Shown here one piece after another: positions 1-9,612 of a stretch of 21,573 bases of DNA. Under the pieces are notes generated by a model. It was not told where the DNA came from, made no database searches, and saw nothing but the letters and a program-made list of their open reading frames with translations. This DNA comes from Solirubrobacteraceae bacterium (GTDB taxonomy: Bacteria; Actinomycetota; Thermoleophilia; Solirubrobacterales; Solirubrobacteraceae), in assembly GCA_025455895.1 (NCBI GenBank), contig JALOLQ010000003.1, positions 1-21,573 on the forward strand. Direction: 5' to 3'. Positions within the stretch are counted from its first letter, which is position 1. Every line of letters starts with the position of its first letter. The translations under genes and the position numbers were made by a program.

Positions 1-717
1 CTGACGACGCTCGAGCGCAAGCACGAGCTCGTCACGGCGCTCGGCGTCCGCGAGCTCGTGGTGATCCCGTTCGACCACTCGTTCTCGTCCCAGTCGCCGA
101 TGGCCTTCCTCGACGAGGTGCTCGTCGGGCGGCTGGGCGCGACGCACGTGCGCGTGGGGGAGAACTTCCGCTTCGGGGCGCGCGCCCAGGGCGACACCGC
201 GTTGCTCGCGGCCGACCCGCGGTTCGAGACGACGGTCGTGCCGCTGCTGGAGATCGACGGCGAGATCGTCTCCTCGAGCCACATCCGCGGGCTCGTCCTC
301 GGCGGTGCGGTCGAGTACGCGGACACGCTGCTCGGCGACCTCTTCGTCATCGACGGCGAGGTCGTCCCCGGGGACCGGCGCGGGCGCACGCTCGGCTATC
401 CGACCGCGAACCTCGTCCCGCGCGAGGGCTACGTGACCCCGGGGCACGGGGTCTACGCCTGCCGCGTGCGGACCGCCGACGGCGCCTGGCACGTCGCGGC
501 GACGAGCATCGGCGTGCGGCCGATGTTCGAATCCGGGCTCGGCGAGCTGATCGAGGCCCACCTGCTCGACTTCGAGGGCGACCTCTACGGGCAGGAGATC
601 CGGATCGAGTTCCGCAAGCGCCTGCGCGGCGAGCGGCGCTTCGACAGCGTCGAGGCGCTGCTCGAGCAGATGGCGCGCGACTGCGACGAGGCCCGCACCG
701 TCGCCGGCGGCGGCTGA
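1..717 (+). CDS. ribF: Bifunctional riboflavin kinase / FAD synthetase RibF, 5' end missing
   Basis: The reading frame is open from the first base, so the N-terminus lies outside the window; 238 residues are visible. RibF phosphorylates riboflavin to FMN and adenylates FMN to FAD in the cytoplasm. The visible part holds the second half of the FAD synthetase domain, with the family signature VGENFRFG (about residues 52-59 of the fragment) and the VSSSHIR motif (90-96) that matches the I-S-S-[ST]-x-I-R element of nucleotidyltransferases. The C-terminal riboflavin kinase domain starts near residue 110 and carries GRTLGYPTANL, the flavin/ATP-binding PTAN motif. A GTG at 58 could be mistaken for a start, but homology continues upstream of it. 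It lies just before rpsO, the usual actinobacterial order. Identification is firm. Confidence 0.95.
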   Translation: MTTLERKHELVTALGVRELVVIPFDHSFSSQSPMAFLDEVLVGRLGATHVRVGENFRFGARAQGDTALLAADPRFETTVVPLLEIDGEIVSSSHIRGLVLGGAVEYADTLLGDLFVIDGEVVPGDRRGRTLGYPTANLVPREGYVTPGHGVYACRVRTADGAWHVAATSIGVRPMFESGLGELIEAHLLDFEGDLYGQEIRIEFRKRLRGERRFDSVEALLEQMARDCDEARTVAGGG

Positions 718-732
718 GCCCCCGCGCGCTGC

Positions 733-738
733 TACCCT
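733..738 (+). promoter_or_regulatory. Putative -10 box (TACCCT) of rpsO
   Basis: TACCCT lies 12 bases before the rpsO ATG, in the 33-base gap after ribF. It fits the TANNNT pattern seen before other genes in this window. Transcription would start about 6 bases before the ATG, and no Shine-Dalgarno sequence is visible in the gap. No convincing -35 element is seen. Confidence 0.45.
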
Positions 739-750
739 CGACCGCCGATC

Positions 751-1023
751 ATGAGCACCCTCAGCATCGAGAAGACCCGCGAGATCGTCGCGCAGTTCGG
801 CGAGAACGAGCAGGACACGGGCAACACCCGTGTCCAGATCGCGCTGCTCACCCAGCGCATCAACGACCTCACCGAGCACCTGCGCTCGCACAAGAAGGAC
901 CACGCGTCCCGCCGCGGGCTGCTGATGCTCGTCGGCCGCCGCCGCCGGCTGCTGAACTACCTGCAGCGCTCGGACCTCGAGGGCTACCGCGCCCTGGTCC
1001 GCGACCTCGGCCTGCGCAAGTAG
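751..1023 (+). CDS. rpsO: 30S ribosomal protein S15
   Basis: The product has 90 residues, close to the usual 89 for S15. S15 binds the 16S rRNA three-way junction early in small-subunit assembly. The family pattern is clear: the N-terminal K-T-R-E-I helix, then DTGNTRVQIALLTQRI (about residues 22-37), LTEHLRSHKKDHASRRGL (40-57) and the end LGLRK. The D-T-G-x-x-x-x-Q-I-A-x-L-T-x-R-I segment and the H-x-x-D-x-x-S-R-R-G-L rRNA-contact motif are intact. The ATG at 751 gives the family N-terminus. It lies between ribF and a peroxiredoxin, with pnp further downstream; rpsO and pnp are neighbours in many bacteria. Confidence 0.98.
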   Translation: MSTLSIEKTREIVAQFGENEQDTGNTRVQIALLTQRINDLTEHLRSHKKDHASRRGLLMLVGRRRRLLNYLQRSDLEGYRALVRDLGLRK

Positions 1024-1025
1024 CG

Positions 1026-1493
1026 ATGGCGGTCCTCGCGCCGGGGGCGCCGGCGCCCGAGTTCTCGCTGCAGCGCGAGGACGGCGAGGCGTTCACGCGC
1101 GCCGACCTGGCCGGCCGGACGGTCGTCCTGGTCTTCTATCCGTTCGCGTTCAGCCCCGTCTGCACCGATCAGCTCCAGGTCTACGAGGAGGCCCTGGGCG
1201 AGATCACCGCGGACGGCGCGGAGATCTACGGCGTCTCGTGCGACGCCCCGTACAGCCAGACGGCGTTCCGCGAGAAGCTCGGCGTCACGATCCCGCAGCT
1301 CTCGGACTTCGAGCCCAAGGGCGAGGCCTCGCGGGCGTTCGGGGCGTTCTTCGCGCCCGGCGGGATGGCCACCCGCGCGCTCGTCGTGCTGAAGGACGGC
1401 GTCGTGGCCTGGTCCTGGGAGGGCGAGCACCCCGGCGTCCTGCCCGGCGTGAACCTCGTCTTCGACGGTCTTCAGGCCGCCGCGAGCGCCTGA
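1026..1493 (+). CDS. AhpE-like peroxiredoxin
   Basis: A 155-residue thioredoxin-fold peroxidase that would reduce hydrogen peroxide or organic peroxides in the cytoplasm. The peroxidatic site is seen as P39-x3-S43-x2-C46 (YPFAFSPVC), with the partner Arg probably R117 in MATRALVV. This P-x3-[ST]-x2-C pattern and the AFSPVC context fit the AhpE subgroup of the AhpC/TSA family. C72 (GVSCDAP) might act as resolving cysteine, but it is not in the standard 2-Cys C-terminal position, so a 1-Cys or atypical mechanism is equally possible. The ATG is 2 bases after the rpsO stop, so it is probably transcribed with rpsO. Its 3' end overlaps the convergent SRPBCC gene by 22 bases. Confidence 0.9.
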   Translation: MAVLAPGAPAPEFSLQREDGEAFTRADLAGRTVVLVFYPFAFSPVCTDQLQVYEEALGEITADGAEIYGVSCDAPYSQTAFREKLGVTIPQLSDFEPKGEASRAFGAFFAPGGMATRALVVLKDGVVAWSWEGEHPGVLPGVNLVFDGLQAAASA

Positions 1494-1969
1494 GCGCCGC
1501 GCTCGCCCCGGAACGCCTCGAGCAGCGGGCCGATCGCCTCGGCGCGGAAGTCGAAGATCGCCTCGACGTCGCGGCGCACGAGCGCCCGGTGGGCCAGCTC
1601 GCCCAGCGGCCCGAAGCCGATCGCGTAGCGCACGACGTCGGTCATCCGCGTGCGCCCGCCGGGCAGCGGCTCGAAGGTGTGCGTGTGGTGCCAGAGGCGG
1701 TACGGGCCCGAGAGCTGCGTGTCGACGAACCGCACGCCCGGCGTCCAGTCCTGGATCAGCGTCTTCCAGCCGACCGGCACCCCGTGCAGGCGCAGCCGGT
1801 ACTGGATCAGCGTGCCGACCTGCATCGTGATCGGCCCCGGCGTGATCACCCGGAAGCGCAGGAGCGGCGGCGTCAGCGCCTCGAGATTCAGGGCGTCGGC
1901 GAAGAACGGGAAGACCTCGTCCGGCGTCCCGTCGAGGATCTGCTCGCGATGCAGGGTGTGGACGTGCAT
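1472..1969 (-). CDS. SRPBCC-family (COG4276-like) ligand-binding protein
   Basis: A 165-residue protein. I chose the ATG at 1969 because the conserved segment begins just after it (HREQILDGTPDEVFPFFADA); an open frame extends far upstream but looks like a shadow. The pattern fits the START/SRPBCC helix-grip fold: an N-terminal strand, the FFADALNLEALTPPLLRF helix region, then W-K-T-L-I-Q-D-W and GPYRLWHHTHTFEPL, and a C-terminal helix with RRDVEAIFDFRAEAI. The family binds hydrophobic ligands; no specific reaction can be assigned. There is no signal peptide or membrane segment. It is divergent from the thioredoxin-fold gene at 2003 with a 33-base gap, and convergent with the peroxiredoxin. 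Confidence 0.85.
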   Translation of the reverse strand: MHVHTLHREQILDGTPDEVFPFFADALNLEALTPPLLRFRVITPGPITMQVGTLIQYRLRLHGVPVGWKTLIQDWTPGVRFVDTQLSGPYRLWHHTHTFEPLPGGRTRMTDVVRYAIGFGPLGELAHRALVRRDVEAIFDFRAEAIGPLLEAFRGERGAQALAAA

Positions 1970-2002
1970 GCCGTCCGGGATACGGGCCGGGCCTGAACGG
2001 CG

Positions 2003-2503
2003 ATGACCGGCCTGACCAGCGCCCCCGTCCCTCCGCCCGGCCCGGACGATCACGTGCGCGGCGCCGCCGGCGCGCCGCTCGTGATCCTCTACGCGGACTT
2101 CACCTGCCCGCGCTGCGCGCTGGCCGCCGAGCGCCTGCGCGCCGCGCCGGTGCGCACGTGCTTCCGCCACCTGGCGCTCGCCACCCGCCACCGCCGGGCC
2201 GTGCCGGCCGCGATCGCCGCCGAGGCGGCGGCCCGCCAGGACGCCTTCTGGGCCTTCCACGACGCGCTCTTCGCCGACCAGGGCCGCCTCGACGACCCGC
2301 ACCTCTGGGAGCGCTGCGAACGGCTCGGCCTCGACGTCGCGCGCTTCGAGGCCGACCGCCGCGATCCGGCGCTCGCCGAGCGCGTCACCCGCGACGTGCG
2401 CGGCGCGCTGCGGGCCGGTGCGGCGACGACCCCCGCGTACGTCCTCGGCGACGCGCTGCACCAGGGGGTTCCGGACGCCGAGCGGCTTTCCTCGCTCAGC
2501 TAG
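2003..2503 (+). CDS. Cytoplasmic DsbA/thioredoxin-fold protein with CPRC motif
   Basis: A 166-residue protein resembling the Thioredoxin_4/DsbA group. The redox motif C35-P36-R37-C38 follows a strand (PLVILYADFTC). The inserted helical domain contains the typical segment AFWAFHDALFADQGRL (about residues 81-96). T143-P144 before AYVLG gives the cis-proline opposite the active site. No signal peptide or membrane segment is seen: the N-terminus is Pro-rich (PVPPPGPDD), so it should act in the cytoplasm, unlike classical DsbA. Such proteins are often NhaA-associated or detoxification oxidoreductases, but the partner here is unknown. Extra cysteines are C53 and C105. The stop codon lies inside the presumed pnp -10 box. 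Confidence 0.8.
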   Translation: MTGLTSAPVPPPGPDDHVRGAAGAPLVILYADFTCPRCALAAERLRAAPVRTCFRHLALATRHRRAVPAAIAAEAAARQDAFWAFHDALFADQGRLDDPHLWERCERLGLDVARFEADRRDPALAERVTRDVRGALRAGAATTPAYVLGDALHQGVPDAERLSSLS

Positions 2504-2506
2504 GAT
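2501..2506 (+). promoter_or_regulatory. Putative -10 box (TAGGAT) of the pnp operon
   Basis: TAGGAT overlaps the stop codon of the preceding gene and lies 82 bases before the pnp ATG. A start near 2513 would give a leader of about 75 bases containing the hairpin at 2544-2568. The assignment rests on the hexamer resembling those before other genes here; no clear -35 is present. Confidence 0.35.
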
Positions 2507-2543
2507 GATCGGGTTCGGATACCGAGAGATGCAACGCAATGAC

Positions 2544-2568
2544 GGGCCGCAGGATCCGAAGGCGGCCC
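2544..2568 (+). promoter_or_regulatory. Hairpin in the pnp leader
   Basis: GGGCCGC (2544-2550) pairs perfectly with GCGGCCC (2562-2568) around an 11-base loop, about 20 bases before the pnp start codon and just upstream of a weak ribosome binding site (GAAGAAGG, about 2571-2578). In Escherichia coli, pnp mRNA is autoregulated through a leader stem-loop processed by RNase III and then PNPase. A similar role here is inference from position only. Confidence 0.4.
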
Positions 2569-2588
2569 GGGAAGAAGGTCACAACTTC

Positions 2589-4863
<2,275 letters not shown>

Positions 4864-4871
<8 letters not shown>

Positions 4872-6162
4872 GGCCCAGCACCGCCTCACCACGCTCGACT
4901 CGGGCGTGCGGGTCGTGACGGAGGCGATGCCCTCCGCACGATCCGCCGCGCTCGGCCTTCTGGTCGCCACGGGCTCGTCCACCGAGGACGGGCCCGTCGG
5001 CGGCTGGTCGCACCTGCTGGAGCACATGCTGTTCCGCGGGACCGCCTCCTACGCCGGTGACGAGATCGACCGGATCTTCGACGCCATGGGCGCCGAGCTG
5101 AACGCCGGCACCGGCAAGGAGTCGACCTCGGTCTACTCGCGCGTCCTCGACGTGCACCTCGAGCGCGCCTTCGACGTCATGGCCGACATGGTCTGGCGCC
5201 CGCGGATCGACGAGGACGACCTCGCCAACGAGCGCGAGATCGTCCTCGAGGAGATCGCGATGTACGAGGACGACCCGCAGGACCTCGTCTTCGACCTGCT
5301 CGGCGAGGCGGTCTTCGGCGATCACCCGCTCGGGCGCCCGGTGATCGGCACGCGCGACACGGTCTCCGGTGCGCGCGCCGAGGCGCTGCGGGCCTTCCAC
5401 GCCGCACGCTACGTGCCGGGCGACGTCGTCGTCGCGGCGGCGGGCTCGGTCGACCACGACCGGCTCGTCGAGCTCGTGCGCGCCGCCGAGGCGCGCGGGG
5501 CGGAAGGGCGGCGCGCCCCCGCGCCGCCCGCCCCGCCGTCGGCGGCCGGCGGCGGCGTGCGGCGCTTCCTCGCCCGACCGACCGAGCAGGTGCACGTCAC
5601 GCTCGGCGGGCTCGGCCTGGCCCGCGACGACGAGCGCCGCTACGCCCTGCGCGTGCTCGACGTCGTCCTCGGCGGCACGACGTCCTCACGGCTCTTCCGC
5701 GAGATCCGCGAGAAGCGCGGGCTCGCCTACCAGGTGCTGAGCTTCCACAGCCAGTTCGCGGGCACCGGCCACGTCGGCGTCTATCTCGGCACCCGCCCGG
5801 AGAACCTGTCGGTGGCGGTCGGGCTCGTCGGCACCGAGCTGGCGCGGCTGCTCGAGGACGGGATCAGCGCCGAGGAGCTCCAGCTCGCCAAGGACAACGC
5901 CGAGGGCCGGCTCGTCCTCGGGCTCGAGTCCACCTCGGCGCGCATGAGCCGCATCGGCGGCGCGGTGCTCGCCGGGCTTCCCGTGCGCGGGGTCGACGAG
6001 CTGCTCGAGCGGGTCGAGGCGGTCAGCGCCGACGACGTGCTCGCCCTCGCTCGCGAGCTGTTCGCGCCGGAGCGCCTCAGCGCGGCGGCGATCGGCCCGG
6101 ACGAGGACGCCTTCCGCTCGGCGATCGAGCCCGTGCTCCCGGCCCTCGCGGAGGCGGCATGA
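4864..6162 (+). CDS. M16-family zinc metallopeptidase (pitrilysin/processing-peptidase type, PepR-like)
   Basis: A 432-residue protein starting at a GTG inside the last codons of pnp (8-base overlap), the same arrangement as gpsI-pepR in mycobacteria. The inverted zinc motif H50-L-L-E53-H54 is intact, with the distal zinc ligand Glu expected in the REIVLEEI helix (E129 or E130, about 76 residues downstream). The N-terminal peptidase M16 domain spans about 10-160 and the inactive C-terminal M16_C domain about 170-350, including GLAYQVLSFHSQF. The length fits single-chain bacterial YmxG/PepR homologues. The physiological substrate is not known from the sequence. There is no signal peptide. Confidence 0.93.
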
Positions 6163-6827
6163 CGCCCGCGCCGATCCGCGTCGCCGTCGCGGGCGCCGCC
6201 GGGCGCATGGGCGCCACGGTCTGCGGCGCGGTCGAGCGCGCGCCGGACCTCGTCCTCAGCGGGCGCGCGGACCCCGAGCTCGGCACGCCGCTCGCCGACG
6301 TGCTCGCGGACGCGGACGTCGTCGTCGACTTCACCCGCCCGGACACCGCGCTCGAGAACGCGCTCGCCTGCCTCGACGCCGGCGTGCACGTCGTGATCGG
6401 AACGACCGGCTTCGACGTCGAGCCGCTGCGCGGGCGCCGTGAGGCGAACGTCTTCATCGCCCCGAACTTCGCGATCGGCGCCGTCCTCATGATGCGCTTC
6501 GCCGCCGAGGCCGCGCGGCACTTCGAGAAGGCCGAGATCATCGAGCTGCACCACGATCGCAAGCTCGACGCGCCGAGCGGCACCGCGGCCCGCACGGCGA
6601 GCCTCATGGGGGAGGCGAGCGGCGGGCGCGAGGTGCCGATCCACTCGGTGCGCCTGCCCGGGCTCGTCGCCCATCAGGAGGTCATCTTCGGCGGGCTCGA
6701 GGAGACCCTGACGATCCGCCACGACTCGCTCGGGCGCGAGTCGTTCATGCCGGGGGTCCTGCTCGCGGTGCGCCGGGTGGGCACGCTCACCGAGTCCCCC
6801 GTGATCGGGCTCGAGCACCTGCTGTGA
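6159..6827 (+). CDS. dapB: 4-hydroxy-tetrahydrodipicolinate reductase
   Basis: DapB reduces the DapA product with NAD(P)H in the diaminopimelate/lysine pathway. All signature motifs are present in 222 residues: the Rossmann loop GAAGRMG (12-18), GTTG (81-84), APNFAIG (101-107), and the catalytic HHDRK (131-135) followed by DAPSGTA (137-143), the substrate-binding signature. It is shorter than the usual 245-270 residues. The missing length lies in the segment after GTTG and around 145-160, as in mycobacterial-type short forms, and no key residue is lost. The start codon overlaps the peptidase stop (ATGA), so translation is probably coupled. dapA lies about 3 kb downstream, separated by recD2 on the other strand. 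Confidence 0.96.
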   Translation: MTPAPIRVAVAGAAGRMGATVCGAVERAPDLVLSGRADPELGTPLADVLADADVVVDFTRPDTALENALACLDAGVHVVIGTTGFDVEPLRGRREANVFIAPNFAIGAVLMMRFAAEAARHFEKAEIIELHHDRKLDAPSGTAARTASLMGEASGGREVPIHSVRLPGLVAHQEVIFGGLEETLTIRHDSLGRESFMPGVLLAVRRVGTLTESPVIGLEHLL

Positions 6828-7339
6828 GCGGCGCCGTGGCGCTGCGGCGCGCCGTGGGCGCCGACGCCGAGGCGATCGCCGGGGTCTCGGTGCGCGCCTG
6901 GTGGCACGCCTACGAGGACGTCCTCGACCCGCGCGTGCTCGCCGAGCGCGACCTGGAGACGCAGCGCCCCCGGTGGGAGGCGTTCCTCACCGATCCCGCG
7001 TTCGAGACGTGGGTGGCCGAGGTGGCGGGCCGGATCGCCGGCTACCTGCGCGTCGGGTCCAGCCGCGATCCGGACGCCGGCCCCGCCACCGGCGTGCTCG
7101 ACAGCCTCTACGTCGACCCGCCGGCCCAGGGTGCCGGGCTCGGGTCGGCGCTGCACGCCCGGGCGCTCGAGCGCCTGCGCGCGCTCGGCTTCACCGAGGC
7201 GACGCTCTGGGTCTTCGCGGCCAACGAGCACGGCCGGGCGTTCTACGCGCGCCACGGCTGGGCGGAGGACCCCGCGGGCCCGGGGAACGAGGGAGAGGGC
7301 TGGCACGCCCCGTCGGTCCGCTACCGCCGCGAGCTCTGA
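6824..7339 (+). CDS. GNAT-family N-acetyltransferase
   Basis: A 171-residue protein starting at a GTG that overlaps the dapB stop (GTGA). The GNAT acetyl-CoA site is visible as strand plus loop LYVDPPAQGAGLGSALH (about 95-111), containing the Q-x-x-G-x-G pyrophosphate-binding pattern, followed by motif B (ANEHGRAFYARHGW, about 133-146). The N-terminal motif C/D region LRRAVGADAEAIAGV (7-21) also fits. The acceptor substrate cannot be told from sequence; members of this family acetylate small amines, antibiotics or protein N-termini. It is the last gene of the pnp-peptidase-dapB operon. Confidence 0.88.
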   Translation: MSGAVALRRAVGADAEAIAGVSVRAWWHAYEDVLDPRVLAERDLETQRPRWEAFLTDPAFETWVAEVAGRIAGYLRVGSSRDPDAGPATGVLDSLYVDPPAQGAGLGSALHARALERLRALGFTEATLWVFAANEHGRAFYARHGWAEDPAGPGNEGEGWHAPSVRYRREL

Positions 7340-7405
7340 GCCCGCGCCGGACGGCGTGGCGGATCCTCCCCGAGGAACCGTGGCGATCCGGCGCGCGGGC
7401 CTCAG
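7336..7405. terminator. Nested inverted repeat between convergent GNAT and recD2 genes
   Basis: The 62-base gap between two convergent genes folds almost completely. The outer arms pair 7336-7351 with 7387-7405: CTGAG with CTCAG, CCCGCG with CGCGGG, and CCGGA with TCCGG, with small bulges at 7400 and 7392-7393. The inner arms pair GGATCCTC (7361-7368) with GAGGAACC (7372-7379), with one A-A mismatch and a CCC loop. Both stop codons (TGA 7337-7339; TCA 7402-7404) sit in the outer arms. The likely role is a bidirectional, U-tract-free terminator. The inner palindrome recurs upstream of recA. Confidence 0.55.
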
Positions 7406-9561
7406 CCCTCGCGCACGAGGCGGGCCAGGCGGGTGCAGCGGGCGCGCGTCTCCTTCGCGCGCAGCGCCGTCTCCAGGGCGCCCGGCTGGGTGACGAGCAC
7501 GCAGACCCGCTCGGCGCGGGTGACGGCGGTGTAGAGCAGGTTGCGGGTGAGCATCACGTGGTGCCCGCGGAAGACCGGCACGATCACCGCCGGCGCCTGC
7601 GAGCCCTGCGCCTTGTGCACCGAGATCGCGTAGGCGAGCCGCAGCGTCCCCAGCTCGTCGGTGCCCAGGCCCAGGCGCCGCCCGTCGTCGCCGGCGAAGC
7701 TCACGCGGTCGCGCTCGCGGTCGTGGTGGACCAGGACGCCGAGCTCCCCGTTCATGAGGTCGCGCTCGTGGTCGTTGCGCGTCTGGATCACGCGGTCCCC
7801 GACGCGAAACGGCGTCCCGGGGATCGCCGCGCCGTCCGGGTTGAGCCTCGCGCGCAGCGCCGCGTTCAGCGCGTCGACGCCGAGCGGGCCCTTGTGCATC
7901 GGGGCGAGCACGAGCACGTCGGCGGGCGGCTCGAGGTCGTAGTGGCGCGGGAGGCGCTCGGTGGCGAGGCCGACGATCTCGTCGAACATCGCCTGCGCCT
8001 CGCCGCGGGTGATGACGAAGAAGTCGCGGATCGCCTCCGGGTCGGCGGGATCCACCTCGGTCGGCGGCGGCGAGCCCGCGTCGATCGCGTGCGCGGCGCG
8101 CACGATCAGCGAGCGCGCGGCCTGGCGGAAGACCTCGGTCAGCCGCACGGTGGGCACCGCACCCGAGTCGATCAGGTCCTCGAGCACCCGGCCCGGCCCG
8201 ACCGGGGCGAGCTGGTCCACGTCGCCGACGAGCAGCACGTGGGTGCGCGGCCCGATCGCCCCGAGCAGCGCGTCGGCGAGCGGGGCCGAGAGCATCGAGG
8301 CCTCGTCGACGACGAGCACGTCGGTCGCGGGGATCGGATCGTCGGGCCCGTGCTCGAACGCGCCCTCCTCGGGCAGCCAGCCGAGCAGCCGGTGGATCGT
8401 CGTCGCGGGCGCGCCGGTCGACTCGCTCAGGCGCCGGGCCGCCTTCCCGGTCGGCGCGCAGAGCCGCACCGAGCGGCGCTCGGCCTTCAGCAGGTCGACG
8501 AGCGCGCGCATCGTCGCCGTCTTGCCGGTGCCCGGCCCGCCGGTGAGGATCGCCAGGCGCCCGCGGCGGACCGCGTCGACGACCGCCCACTGCTCGGCGG
8601 TCGGGACGAAGGCGCCGCCGGCCGGCCGCTCGGCGTGCTCGAGGCGCAGCACCGGCTCGCCGCCCGCCAGCTCCCGCGCGCTGCGGGCCAGCCGCCGCTC
8701 GAGCGCATCCATCGCCGGATCGGCGAGCAGGTCGCCGTCGGCGACGAGGCGCCCGCGCGCGGTGAGCGTCTCGATCTCCGCGCCCACCGGGGCGCCGAGG
8801 AGCGCGGCCGCGCGCCGCTCGAGCTCGTCGCGGGGCAGCAGGCAGTTGCCGTCCTGCCCGGCCTCCTCGAGCGCGTGCAGGATCCCCGCCTCGAGCCGCT
8901 CGGGGGCGGCCGGGTCGGTCCCCAGGGCCTGCGCGAGCGCATCGGCGGTCGCGAAGCCGATCCCGTCGACCTCGGTGGCGCGGAAGGGGTGCTCGCGCAG
9001 CAGCCCGATCGCCTCCGGGCCGAACGCGCGCTCGAGCCGCGCGGCGGCGGGTGCGGGGACGCCGTGCTCGGCGAGGAACAGGCGCAGGGCCCGGCGCCCG
9101 CGCAGCTTCTCCCACGAGCGCACCGCCGGCCCGATCCGCGACGGGCCGATCCCCGGAACCTCGCGCAGCCGCGCGCGCGGGTCGGCGTCGACGGCCTCCA
9201 GGACGCCGGTGCCGTGGCGCTCGAGCAGCCACGCCGCGCCCGAGGGGCCCACGTGGCGCACGCCGGCGAGGAGGTTCAGCAGCGCCGCGTCGCTGACCGG
9301 GCCCAGCGACCGCGCCCCGGCGACCTCGAAGCGCCAGCCGTGCTTGGCATGCCGGCGCCAGGCGCCGTCGGCCTCGAGGACCTCGCCCTCGTGCACGTGG
9401 TCGAGCGTTCCGGTGAGGGTGACCTCCTCGCCGGCGTCGGTGAGCGCGCCGACGACCGCGAAGCCGCCCTCCGGTGCCTGCCAGCGAACGGCGACGACCT
9501 CCGCGCGCAGCGTGCGCGCGGAGGGATCGGCGGGCGGGTCGGGCTCGGGGCGCTCGGCCAC
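7402..9561 (-). CDS. recD2: RecD2-type ATP-dependent DNA helicase (superfamily 1B)
   Basis: A 719-residue 5'-3' DNA helicase of the RecBC-independent RecD2 type. Start: a GTG at 9561, the only start codon between the conserved N-terminus and the upstream non-homologous frame. An N-terminal OB-like region (about 17-85) is followed by helix-hairpin-helix repeats (VRHVGPSGA at 101-109, VPGIGPSR at 135-142, VDGIGF at 198-203). The motor has Walker A GGPGTGKT (341-348), motif Ia CAPTGKAARRL (368-378), Walker B VVDEAS (417-422), motif III VGDVDQL (445-451), motif IV LTEVFRQ (474-480) and the UvrD_C_2 region SVHKAQGSQ...YTAVTRAE (647-684). It is divergent from dapA with a 51-base gap. RecD2 proteins act in replication-fork and mismatch-related repair, so it suits the recA end of the window more than its immediate neighbours. 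Confidence 0.93.
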   Translation of the reverse strand: MAERPEPDPPADPSARTLRAEVVAVRWQAPEGGFAVVGALTDAGEEVTLTGTLDHVHEGEVLEADGAWRRHAKHGWRFEVAGARSLGPVSDAALLNLLAGVRHVGPSGAAWLLERHGTGVLEAVDADPRARLREVPGIGPSRIGPAVRSWEKLRGRRALRLFLAEHGVPAPAAARLERAFGPEAIGLLREHPFRATEVDGIGFATADALAQALGTDPAAPERLEAGILHALEEAGQDGNCLLPRDELERRAAALLGAPVGAEIETLTARGRLVADGDLLADPAMDALERRLARSARELAGGEPVLRLEHAERPAGGAFVPTAEQWAVVDAVRRGRLAILTGGPGTGKTATMRALVDLLKAERRSVRLCAPTGKAARRLSESTGAPATTIHRLLGWLPEEGAFEHGPDDPIPATDVLVVDEASMLSAPLADALLGAIGPRTHVLLVGDVDQLAPVGPGRVLEDLIDSGAVPTVRLTEVFRQAARSLIVRAAHAIDAGSPPPTEVDPADPEAIRDFFVITRGEAQAMFDEIVGLATERLPRHYDLEPPADVLVLAPMHKGPLGVDALNAALRARLNPDGAAIPGTPFRVGDRVIQTRNDHERDLMNGELGVLVHHDRERDRVSFAGDDGRRLGLGTDELGTLRLAYAISVHKAQGSQAPAVIVPVFRGHHVMLTRNLLYTAVTRAERVCVLVTQPGALETALRAKETRARCTRLARLVREG

Positions 9562-9600
9562 CGGGGCAGTGTGAGCCGGTGCCCGGACGCGAGCGTGGGA

Positions 9601-9606
9601 TACGCT
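9601..9606 (+). promoter_or_regulatory. -10 box (TACGCT) for leaderless dapA transcript
   Basis: TACGCT ends 6 bases before the dapA GTG, so the transcript should begin at or next to the start codon. There is no Shine-Dalgarno sequence in between, and no clear -35 around 9578-9583. The assignment supports the GTG at 9613 as the true start. Confidence 0.55.
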
Positions 9607-9612
9607 GGCCGC

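Noticed and set aside
1970..2539. N-terminal extension of the SRPBCC protein
   Set aside because: The upstream part is Arg/Ala/Gly-rich, antisense to the CPRC protein gene, and the family N-terminus begins at the ATG at 1969.
6901..9612. Long plus-strand open frame upstream of dapA running through GNAT and recD2
   Set aside because: Only the part from 9613 has homology (DapA). The remainder is antisense to recD2 and biased in composition, and the leaderless promoter box places the start at 9613.
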